A stretch of DNA of 64,000 bases, taken from the NCBI RefSeq assembly GCF_020733705.1, contig NZ_JAJFZM010000002.1, forward strand, positions 682,001-746,000, given 5' to 3'. How positions within the stretch are numbered: the stretch's first letter is position 1; each line of letters starts with the position of its first letter. Below are positions 24,731-35,800 of this stretch, in pieces. Made by a program: the position numbers and the translations under genes. Source of the DNA: Nocardia australiensis. Lineage in GTDB: Bacteria > Actinomycetota > Actinomycetes > Mycobacteriales > Mycobacteriaceae. The notes under the pieces were generated by a model. That model did no database searches. It had not been told where the DNA came from and saw nothing but the letters and a program-made list of their open reading frames with translations.

Positions 24731-25684
24731 TCAGGTACCTGCCTCACCTCTCTGACCGGGCCGACGCTCCCGAGGGCTGTAGTGTGAAATGCGGTTCGAG
24801 CAGGCGGCACAGACCACCGCGGCGCACAGGAAAACCGCGGCACTCGTGTTGGTGCCGCCCAGCCAGACCTCTGCCCGCGTCAGTTGCAGATAGATGGATA
24901 TGGCCGCGGCGGTCGCGATCGCGGCGCCGGCCAGCGTTAGGGCTGGCATGCGTCGCAGCGCCCCGACAAGCATCAGCGTCGCCACGACGATCAGGGTGAG
25001 CGCGCCGCGTACGTTGTAGTTGCCGAGTGAAATCTCGAGGCCCGCGATTCCGACGAGCGCGCCCCGCGCGGCGGAATCGCCGTTGACGATGCAGGCCGTA
25101 CCACCGATGATTCCGACCAGGGCCAGGGCTACCGCCCACCCGAGCAGCAGCCGCACAGCGATCGATCCCCCCGCGGGCCGTGATGCCGCGGCGCGGACCG
25201 CGTCGACGGCGGCGTACCGGCCCGACGCCGTCAACAGCAGAACGAGATGGATTCCCACCAGCATGATGTAGGACCACGGCCACTCTCCCGGCGCCTCGGC
25301 CACCGACAGCCCGATCGCGAGCGATTGCCCGACACCGATCAACGCCGCGATGCGCACCGCCGTTCCGGTCAGCAGCAACACAGCCAGCACCGTCTCCACG
25401 ACAAGCACCGTCCAGCCGAACGCCGTGAAGTTCGGCAGGACCACATGATTCACCAGCCATGTATACGGCCCGAACACCGGATGCTCGGTCCCTAGAACGG
25501 TGAAGTGGTAGAGCCCGCTGTTACCGCTGCGCCCGAAGTCCGGCGGCTGCTTCCAGACCACGTTGTACAGCCACAACAGGCCCGCCACGATCCGCAGCCC
25601 CGAAACCGCCGCCGCGCCGACTTCCGGCGGCGGCGCAGCCGTCGATGTCACGAGATCGAACGCGCGTCGACCGAACGCAGCCAT
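24731..25684 (-). CDS. DoxX-like integral membrane protein
   Basis: 317 residues with about eight hydrophobic segments. The first, LRIVAGLLWLYNVVWKQPPD, with later LVVETVLAVLLLTG and WSYIMLVGIHLVLLLTASGR, matches the DoxX/TQO small-subunit pattern. Members associate with quinone oxidation, redox stress or unknown envelope roles. It lies just upstream of, and in the same orientation as, the acyl-CoA-dehydrogenase-like gene with a 15-base gap, so may be the first gene of that operon. Confidence 0.72.
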   Translation of the reverse strand: MAAFGRRAFDLVTSTAAPPPEVGAAAVSGLRIVAGLLWLYNVVWKQPPDFGRSGNSGLYHFTVLGTEHPVFGPYTWLVNHVVLPNFTAFGWTVLVVETVLAVLLLTGTAVRIAALIGVGQSLAIGLSVAEAPGEWPWSYIMLVGIHLVLLLTASGRYAAVDAVRAAASRPAGGSIAVRLLLGWAVALALVGIIGGTACIVNGDSAARGALVGIAGLEISLGNYNVRGALTLIVVATLMLVGALRRMPALTLAGAAIATAAAISIYLQLTRAEVWLGGTNTSAAVFLCAAVVCAACSNRISHYSPRERRPGQRGEAGT

Positions 25685-26401
25685 GGGATCAGTGTCGGCG
25701 TTCGCACGCGGGGGTGTGGAGAATCCGGTGATGCCGTCACAGTTTCGTCATCCGTTCCGGACCGCCAGATCGGCATCTCGAGTGCCTACCAGAGTCGGCA
25801 CGGTCGGTACATCTGGCCCGTCCCGGTCGCGGACCGACGACCTCCCGGTGTGTCCAGCGGGGCTTCTCGGCGATGCCGATCAAGCCGTCGGTGACCGCTC
25901 GGCGGGCCGCTCACAGGTATCGGGTGGCGGTCGTCGAGTTCTGCCCGGATTTGGTCAGCCGATCCGGCGCGGCGATGCGCAGCAGGGCCAAGCGAGTCTC
26001 GATGGGATCGATCATCCTGCCGCTGAAAGACCCGCCCCTCAGCTCACACCCCTCCCAGCGTCACCAACGTCATGACCCACAACAACTAGCCGTTTCTCGA
26101 ATCGCATTTTGAAAGGAGGGTGGAACACTGTTCCCGATCGGCTCGAGCTGATCTGGAATAGTCATGAGCACCACGTCAGCGATGAGGAGTTGAATCATTG
26201 GTAGTTCAATAAACACGACATATCGGGCGTTAACACTGATGCGCCACGAATATGGAGAGGCTCGACATAAATGGTCAACAGATCGTTATCGAGGTCACCT
26301 TATGTCTTTGGCGAGCGACTACGAAGAAGAGCTCGGATGACGTGGGTGCTGTAGTCACCGCCGCTGCGGAGCCCGTCGGATAAATTTTCTGCCTCGCGGT
26401 T
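25685..26401. other. Intergenic region, no recognisable gene
   Basis: About 700 bases upstream of the NRPS region. Open frames on both strands give low-complexity Arg/Ser-rich translations with no family features. GC content visibly drops from about 26.1 kb onwards (for example around 26120-26290), in line with a long regulatory region or acquired flank. Confidence 0.4.
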
Positions 26402-26530
26402 GTGGCATATGTGGTGTGCGTCGGCTTCACCACCCTGATCGGCGTGTTGCACCCAGATCCGCGCCGACGCGCTGACGCGTTAAAGGTCTTGGAGCTCCTT
26501 CTGCGGATGGTTCGACGAATCTCACAATAG
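26402..26530 (+). CDS. Possible small membrane-associated ORF (or 3' fragment)
   Basis: From a GTG at 26402 the frame reads VAYVVCVGFTTLIGVLHPDP, then RRADALKVLELLLRMVRRIS and stops at 26530. A hydrophobic segment followed by HPDPxRRADALKVLELLLR looks like natural small proteins of actinobacteria, where arginine-flanked short membrane proteins are common. A stop codon lies in frame just upstream and no ribosome site is seen, so it may instead be a broken end. Low confidence. Confidence 0.3.
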   Translation: MAYVVCVGFTTLIGVLHPDPRRRADALKVLELLLRMVRRISQ

Positions 26531-26883
26531 AGGCTGGTCAGCACCAACACCACTGCGGTGCACACTGCCCGCTGATCAGTTGGCACGGTACCGCCCCTGA
26601 AGCTGGACAGTAGCGGCCGATCAGTTCCCAGAGCGCATCGGGCGCAAGACGTTTCGACAAATCATCTGTCTCAAATCGAACATTTTGCCGCACAAGCATT
26701 TCCACGCAGCGAACGAATCACAACCGCGTAGTACACCGTCTTCAATAATTTTTGGCTACTGAACGGTTACATCGAGAATGTTAAACCCATTGCCCATTAA
26801 CTTTGGGTACGAATTATGAGCTCGGGGTGTACACAAAAGAACCGGAGTGCTTGAATTGGTGAGGATTGGCGAATGGGGAACCG
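26531..26883. promoter_or_regulatory. AT-rich leader upstream of the NRPS gene
   Basis: About 350 bases with clearly lower GC than the window (for example 26640-26820, with CAAATCATCTGTCTCAAATC and TTCAATAATTTTTGGCTACT). No gene is seen. It probably contains the NRPS promoter; I cannot place -35/-10 elements with confidence. The GGGGAA ribosome site at 26876-26881 is immediately before the start. Confidence 0.4.
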
Positions 26884-29800
26884 ATGACCTTTCCGCGACA
26901 GCAGATTCATCCTGACCCGGGATCGAGTGGAGTTGCCGAGCCGGGCATGCCAGTGATACAGCCGGTGCCGCTGTCCGCTGGGCAGCGAGGGTTGTGGCTG
27001 GCGCAGCAATTGAGTCCGGACGTGCCGATATGCGAGGCACAGTATATCGAGATCTATGGGGAGCTGGACGTCGATCTGCTGCGTGCGGTGGCGATTCAAG
27101 CAGGCCACGAGTTCCAGTCGGGGTATCTACGGTTGGTAGAAATCGACGGTGAACCGCATCAACTGTACGACCCGGCGCTGGAGTCGGCGGGGCCGCTCAT
27201 CGATATGCGTCGTGAACCGGATCCCGTCGCGGCGGGCTTGATGTGGATGCATCGCGAGTACACCACGCCGTTGGATATGAGCCGGGACCGGTTGGTCGCA
27301 TCGGCGATTGTGCAGGTCGGGGATCGGCATCACCTGTTGTACAACAGGATCCACCACGTCGCGCTGGACGGCTACGCCGGGATGATGATCGTGAACCGGA
27401 TCGGGGCGCTGTACACGGCGGCGGTGCAGGGCCAGCCGGCGCAGCCGAACCGGGCGGCGGATCTGCGTTCTCTCTACGAGGCCGACCGCAGCTACCGGGA
27501 GTCGAAGCGGTTCACCGACGACCAAGCATATTGGCTGAAGAAACTGGCCGATGTCGGGGAAGAGTCCAGTCTGGCCGCCGGGCACGCACCCACACGCGCG
27601 GACAGTGTGGCCGCCACCGCCGAACTGTCGCCGGCGGCGGTGGGATGGATCGACCAGTCCGCGAAAGCATTGGAAGCGAGCCCTGCCGCGGTGGTGATCG
27701 CCGCATTCGGATGCTATCTGGCCCGGATGACCGGCCGCGACGAGGTCCTGGTCAACATTCCCGTGTCAGGTCGCACAACCGCCGTGCTGCGGCGGTCCGG
27801 GGGTGTGTTCGTCAACGTCACACCGCTTCCGATCGCGCTCGGTCCGCAGGACACGGTCGCGACGCTGGTGCGGCGGGTGCAGTCCGACCTGGTAGGCACC
27901 CTTCGGCATCAGCGGTGCGGCCTCACCGATATTCGCACGGCCGCCGGATATGCCGGATACAGCGGGCAGCGGCGTTTCGCGGGCCCGTTGGTGAATGTCA
28001 TGTATTTCCCCCAGCAGATCCGTTTTGGATCGATGACCGGGGAATTCCATATCCTGAGTTCGGGGCCGGTCGAGGATTTGCTGATCGATGTGTATCAGAC
28101 CGGGGACCCGCCGCGGACGATCGTCCACTTACTCGCCAATCCCAACCTCTATACCGGCCCCGGATTGTCGGCACACTGTACCGGATTCGTGGATTTCCTC
28201 GACGCGTTCGCAGCCGCCACGCCGGGCACTGATCTCGGACAGGTCCACCCCGACAGCGCCCGCCACGGGGCGCGGATCCGGCGCCGCCGCGAGAACCTGG
28301 CGTTCTGGCGCGCCGCGCTCGCGGACCTTCCGGAGGAGTTGTCTTTGCCGGTTGACAGGCCGCGGCCGGTGGTGATGTCTCATCGGGGTGCGACGGTCGG
28401 TTATACGGTGGATGCCGGGTTGGTTCGGGGGTTGGATAGTTTTGCGCGGCGGCGGAGTTCGTCGTTGTTCATGGTGATCCATGGTGTGTTGGCGGTGTTG
28501 CTTGCCCGGTTGAGTGGTACGACCGATATTGCGATCGGTACGCCGGTTGCGGGGCGTGGTGCTGCTGCGCTCGATGACGTGATCGGCATGTTTGTCAATA
28601 CTTTGGTGTTGCGGACCGATATCGATCTCGATGAGTCGTTCACGGATTTACTCGGTCGGGTCAGGCAGGTCGACCTGGATGCTTTCGAGCATGCCGATGT
28701 TCCGTTCGAGCAGTTGGTGGATCGGCTTGTTGTGCAGCGATCTCAGTCCCGGCATCCGTTGTTCCAGGTGTTGTTGGCATTCCAGAATCTGGAACGGGTT
28801 GAGCTCGAATTGCCTGGTCTGGCGGTGTCGGTGGTCGATCTGGCTTCCGAGGTGTCTCGTTTCGATCTGCAGTTCGTGTTGTCGGAGGACGGTGACAGTG
28901 GTGATATGACGGTGTCGGTCACTTATGCCACGGATTTGTTCGATGCGGCGACCGTTGATTCTCTTGTGCGTCGGTGGATTCGGGTATTGGAGTCGGTTGC
29001 CGCCGATCCGATGGTTGCGGTCGGGGAGATCGAGGTGCTCGAGCCCGCTGAACGGGCCGATCTGTTGACACGTTCGGGTGCGCCGACGGTGGCGCCTGCC
29101 ACTTTGGCGGATCTGTTGAGTACGGCGGTCGCGCGGGATCCCGACGCTACGGCGATTGTGTTCGATGGGCAGCAGTTGAGCTACCGGGAGTTGGACGAGC
29201 GTTCGAACCGATTGGCGCGGTTGCTTATTCAACGGGGTGTCGGTCCGGAGGATATTGTCGCGATCGGTATGCCGCGTTCTGTGGATTCGGTCCTCGCGGT
29301 ATGGGCGGTGACCAAATCGGGAGCTGCTTTCCTGCCGATCGATCCGACCTACCCGACCGAACGCATCACCTACATGATGACCGATTCGAAAGCGGCTATC
29401 GGTCTTACCGTGGCATCCGTGCGCGCACAACTGCCCGACGATATCGACTGGCTGACACCGGACAACATCGACAAGGACTGCGGTGCCCAGCCGATCTCCG
29501 ATCCCGAACGCACAACCTCACTACGGCAGCAGCATCCGGCCTATCTGATCTATACCTCGGGCTCCACGGGTATGCCGAAGGCCGTGACCGTGACGCATGC
29601 CGGGTTGGCCGCGCTCAGTTCCGAACAGCGGGAACGCTATGCGGTGACCGCGGATTCGCGGACCCTGCATTTCGCATCGCCGAGCTTCGATGCCTCGGTC
29701 TGGGAGTTACTCCTTGCGGTGGGTGCCGGCGCCACGATGGTGATCGTCATGCCCGGCATCTACGGTGGCGCGGAGCTGGTCGAGCTGCTGCGTCGCGAGC

Positions 29801-32800
29801 GGGTGACCCACGCCGTGATCACGCCGGGAGCGTTGACTTCGATGAATCCGGACGGGCTCGACAACCTGCGAGTCGTCGTTTCTGCCGGTGATGCTTGCCC
29901 GCCGGAGCTGGTGCGACGCTGGGTGGGCGACGGTCGTGAGTTCTTCGATGCTTATGGTCCGACCGAAGCTACGATCATGACTAATCAGGGGACTCCGTTG
30001 GTGGCGGGTGAGTTGGTTACGATCGGTGGTCCGATTCGTGGTGTCTCGGAATGGGTGTTGGATCAGCGGTTGCAGCCGGTGCCGGTTGGTGTGGCGGGTG
30101 AGTTGTATATCGCGGGTGCCGCATTGGCGCGTGGATATCATCGTCGGGCGGGGGTGACGGCTGAGCGTTTCGTGGCGTGCCCATGGGCGCCTGGTGAGCG
30201 TATGTATCGTACGGGGGATGTGGTTCGGTGGACGGCCGATGGAGCGGTCCAGCATCTCGGCCGTTCCGATTTCCAGGTGAAGATTCGGGGCCTACGCATC
30301 GAACTCGGTGAGATCGATGCGACACTTGCCGCTCATGAGACCGTTGGTTTCGTTACTACCATCGGCTACCGCAACGATTCCGGGGGCGAGTCGCTGGTTT
30401 CGTATGTTGTTGCCGCGCCGGATCATTCGATCGATACCGCTACTTTGACCGAACACCTCGCGGGGCGGTTGCCGTCGTATATGGTCCCGTCTTCGATCAT
30501 AGTGCTGGACCGCATTCCATTGACGCCGGTAGGCAAACTCGACCGCAAGGCCCTCCCGAAGCCGGTACACACCGACAACAAACCGTTCCGGGCGCCCGGG
30601 ACACCGATAGAACACACGATCGCCCAGGTGTTCACCGACATACTGGGTATCGACACGGTCGGTCTCGACGACTCGTTCTTCGACATGGGCGGAGACAGTT
30701 TGGTCGCGACCCGGGTCGCGACGCGACTCGGGTCCGTGCTGGAAACCGAGGTTCCGGTGCGGCTGTTGTTCGAGGCGTCCACGGTCGCGGCGCTCGCAAC
30801 CCATATAGCGCGGCATGCCGGCACGGGGCGACAACGTCCGCCGTTGATCGCCGGGCCGCGCCCCGAACTCGTGCCGTTGGCACCGGCCCAACAACGGATG
30901 TGGTTCCTCAATCAGTACGAACCCGGCGCTGGGGCGTACAACATGCCGATCGCCATTCGGTTGCGCGGTGAGGTGAATGTCGCTGCCCTGCGATTGGCCA
31001 TGGTCGATGTGCTGCGCAGACATGAGTCATTGCGAACGCGGTACCCGGACCACGACGGAATGCTGATCCAGCTGATCGAATCAGCCGACGACCTAGACCA
31101 CGAACTGACTCCGGTACCAGTTCTGCCGAGCCAGTTGATCGCAACGGTAACCGAATTCGTCGCCGAGGGCTTCGACGTGAGCACCCAGGTGCCGGTGCGT
31201 GCCCGATTGTTCCGTGCGGTCGGCAGCGAGGAACCCGAATATGTGCTGGCCGTCGTGGTGCATCACATCACCGCGGACGGCTTCTCCATGACACCCCTGG
31301 CCCGCGACGTTACAACTGCCTACACCGCACGGATTCGCGGTGAAGTCCCAACGTGGACACCGCTGCCTGTCCAGTATGCGGACTACGCACTATGGCAACG
31401 AGCTACCCTCGGATCACCCAACAACCCGGAATCGTTGTGCGCCCAGCAGATCCGATACTGGACCGAAACTCTGGACGGTGTTCCCGAGGAGTTGTCTTTG
31501 CCGGTCGACAGGCCACGGCCAGTGGTGATGTCTCATCGGGGTACGACGGTCGACTACACCGTGGATGCCGAGTTGGTTCGGATGTTGAAAAGCTTTGCGC
31601 GGCGACGGAGTTCGTCGTTGTTCATGGTGATCCATGGCGCACTGGCAGTTCTGCTTGCCCGCTCGAGTGGCACCACCGACATTCCGATCGGCACCCCGAT
31701 CGCCGGACGTGGCGCTTCCGCACTCGACGACGTGATCGGCATGTTCGTCAACACATTGGTATTGCGGACCGACATCGATATCGATGAATCGTTCACCGAT
31801 CTACTCGATCGGATCAAACAAATCGACTTCGACGCTTTCGAACATGCCGATGTTCCGTTCGAGCAGTTGGTGGATCAACTCGTCGTGCAGCGATCCCAGT
31901 CCAGACACCCACTCTTCCAAGTCCTGTTGGCATTCCAAAACCTGCAACAAGTTGAACTCGAACTGCCCAGCCTGGCTGTGTCGGTAGTCGACCTGCCCAC
32001 CGAAGTGTCTCGCTTCGACCTGCAGTTCGTGATATCGGACGACCCTGACAGCGGCGATATGACGGTATCGGTCACCTATGCCACAGATTTATTCGACGCC
32101 ACGACCATCGATTCTCTTGTGCACCGCTGGATTCGGATACTGGAATCTATCGCCACCGATCCGACGGTCGCGGTCGGAACGATCGAAGTACTCGACCCCG
32201 CCGAACGAGCCGATCTATTGACACGTTCCGGAGCACCAACAGTCACCCCCACCACCCTGGCCGACCTGCTGACCACAGCAGTCGCCCACGACCCCGACGC
32301 TACAGCGATCGTGTTCGACGGACAGCAACTGAGCTACCGAGAATTGGACGAACGTTCGAACCGATTGGCGCGACTGCTCATTCAACGAGGCATCGGCCCC
32401 GAAGACATCGTCGCAATCGGAATACCAAGCTCCATCGAATCGGTCCTCGCCGTATGGGCAGTCGCCAAATCCGGAGCTGCCTTCCTACCAATCGACCCCA
32501 CCTACCCCACCGAACGCATCACCTACATGATGACCGATTCGAAAGCGGCCATCGGCCTCACCGTGGCATCCGTGCGCGCACAGCTGCCCAACAACATCGA
32601 CTGGCTGACACCGGACAACCTCGACAAGGCAGACAACCATCCCGTCACCGACAGCGACCGGGTACGTCCGCTGCGTGTCGATGACATCGCCTACGTCATC
32701 TACACCTCCGGATCGACGGGGTTACCCAAAGGTGTCGCGGTCACCCACCAGGGACTCGGCAATTGTGCCACCGAGCACCGGGATGCCATGGACGTTGCGG

Positions 32801-35800
32801 CCAATTCTCGTACTTTGCATTTGGCTTCGCCAAGCTTCGATGTGTCGGTACAAGAATTGCTGTCGGCGCTGTGCGCGGGCGCGACGATGGTTATCGCACC
32901 CAGCGACGCGCATGGTGGCGACGAACTCGGCGGACTGCTCGACCGCGAGCATGTCAGCCACGCCTTTATCACACCGTCCGCGTTATCCACCGTCGACCGC
33001 ACCCGTTGGCCGCTACCGGATTTGGGACATCTGGTAGTGGGCGGCGAGGACTACGGCACCGATTTGGTTCAGCGATGGGGCAGCGGTCGCAACATGATCG
33101 ATGCTTATGGTCCGACCGAGGCCACGATCATGACCAATCAGGGCACTGCATCGGCGGCAGGTGAGTCGGTCACGATCGGCGGTCCGATCCGCGGTGTATC
33201 GGAATGGGTATTGGATCAACGACTGCAACCAGTACCAGTCGGTGTAGCAGGTGAGCTATACATCGCAGGCGCCGCATTGGCCCGCGGATATCACCATCGC
33301 TCAGCAGCGACAGCCGACCGCTTCGTCGCATGCCCCTGGATACCCGGTGAACGCATGTACCGCACCGGGGATATAGCCCGGTGGACCACCAACAGAGCAG
33401 TCCAACACCTCGGCCGTTCCGACTTCCAAGTGAAAATCCGGGGCCTACGCATCGAACTTGGCGAAATCGACGCAACACTCGCCACCCACGAAACCGTCGG
33501 ATTCGTCACCACCATCGGCTACCGCAACAACTCCGGGACCGAATCCCTGGTCTCATATGTCGTTGCCGCACCCGATCACTCGATCGACACCACAACTCTG
33601 ACCGAACACCTCACCGAACGGCTACCGTCCTACATGGTCCCCTCCTCGATCATGGTCCTGGACCACATCCCACTGACACCGGTAGGCAAACTCGACCGCA
33701 AAGCCCTACCGAAACCAGAACACACCAACAACACACCATTCCGAGCACCCGAAACACCCATAGAACACACCATCGCCCACGCATTCACCGACATACTGGG
33801 CACCGACACAATCGGACTCGACGACTCCTTCTTCGCCCTCGGCGGAGACAGCATCATGTCGATCCAGTTGGTGGCTCGGGCGAGGGCAGCGGGCGTGCTG
33901 TTCTCCCCGCGCGAGGTGTTCGAGCGTAAAACGGTCAGCGGACTGGCCCAGATCGCCGTGCAAGACAGCACCGCGGCGCCCGCCCTTCCTGCGGAACTGC
34001 CCGGCGGAGGCGTGGGACCGATACCGCTGACGCCGATCATGCGATGGCTGCTCGAGCGGGCGGAGTCGGGGTTCGGCCGCTTCTCGCAAGCAATGGTGCT
34101 GGGTGTGCCGGCCGGGATCGACGGGCAGCGGCTGGCGGATACGGTGCAGGCGGTACTCGATCGACACGACATGCTGCGCGCGCGACTGCGTCCGGGCGCC
34201 GACGGGCGCTGGAGTTGGGATGTGCTGCCGGTCGGAGCGGTTCGCGCCGACGACGTCGTTCACCGGGTTGCGATGGCGGGCGGGCTGGGAACCGCTGAGT
34301 TCCGCGCGTTGGCGGCGGCAGAGTTGGATGCCGCCGCGGACCGGCTCGATCCGGGCGCGGGGATCGTGGTGCAGATGGTCTGGTTCGATCCGGTGGGTAC
34401 GGCAGAGCCGGGCAGGGTGCTGATGCTGGTGCACCATTCGGCGATCGATGGAGTTTCCTGGCGGGTGCTGATACCGGACCTCGCGGTCGCGTGGATGCGG
34501 ATCGAGTCCGGTGAGCAACCCGATCTGCCCTCGGTCGGGACTTCGATGCGCAGGTGGGCTTATGGGTTGGCCGAGGCGGCCCAACGTCCGGACCGGGTCG
34601 CCGAGCTCAAATTGTGGCAAGGGATGGCCGTCGGTGACGATCCGGTGATCGGGTCCCGGCCCCTCGACCCCGCGATCGATGTCGCCGCCACTGTCCGCAC
34701 GATCACGGTCGACGTGTCTCCCGAGGTGACTGAGGCGCTGTTGACCGAAGTGCCCGCGAAATTCCGCGGCAGCGTGGGCGACGGGCTGTTGGCCGCGCTG
34801 GCGGTGGCTGTGACGAAGTGGCGGCGCGAGTGCGCGACGGAGGCCTCCGGCCGCCGCGCGCCAGCGGACGTGGTGATCGGTCTGGAAGGGCACGGCCGAG
34901 AGGAGGGCGTTGTCCCGGGCTCGGATCTCACCCGGACGGTTGGTTGGTTCTCCACGAGTTTTCCGATACGCCTCGATCTGTCGGGCATCGATCTCGACGA
35001 CGCGTACGCGGGTGGGCCGGCTATGGGGGCAGCGGTCAAGTCCGTCAAGGAACAGCTCCTCGCTGTCCCGGACCACGGGATCGGCTACGGCTTGTTGCGG
35101 TATCTCAACGAGGACACCGGCCCGATACTGCAGACTCTGCCAACGCCGCAGATCGGCTTCAACTACCTGGGCCGGGTCTCCCCGGGAATTCCCGAGGGGA
35201 TGCCGGCGGTCGGATGGCTGCCGGTGGATGGCGGTGGTGACCTTGGTGGTGGCGAGCTCGCCGGTGCACGGAATCCGGATATGCCGGTGTCCGCGGTGCT
35301 CGACATCAATGCCCTCACCCTCGACGACGGGGGCCGGCCGCGATTGCGGGCGATCTGGTCGTATCCCGCCGGGATACTCACCGCCGACGAGGTGCGCGAG
35401 GTCGCGGAGTCGTGGTGTCGGGCATTGACTGCCGTGGCAACTCATACCCGCCACTCCGGGAGCGGGGGACGGACGCCATCGGATCTGGATCTGGTCCGGC
35501 TCGGCCAGTCCGCGATCGAGCGCCTCGAGGACAGGTACGCGGCGTTGAGCGACGTCTGGCCATTGACGCCGTTGCAGCAGGGGTTGCTGTTCCATGCGCT
35601 GGTCGCCGAGGAGTCGGTGGACGCCTACGTGATGCAGCTGGTCCTCGAGCTGGGTGGGCAGGTCGATCCGCAGCGGCTGCGCCGAGCCGGGCAGGTGCTG
35701 CTCGACCGGCATGCGAATCTGCGCACCGCATTCGTCACCGACATCGGCGCCGCGCCGGTGCAGGTGGTCCAGGAAGACGTCGAGGCGCCCTGGTCGGAGC

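Noticed and set aside
26275..26586. 103-codon minus-strand ORF upstream of the NRPS
   Set aside because: No family features, unusual Thr/Ser-rich composition and it overlaps a better small plus-strand candidate.
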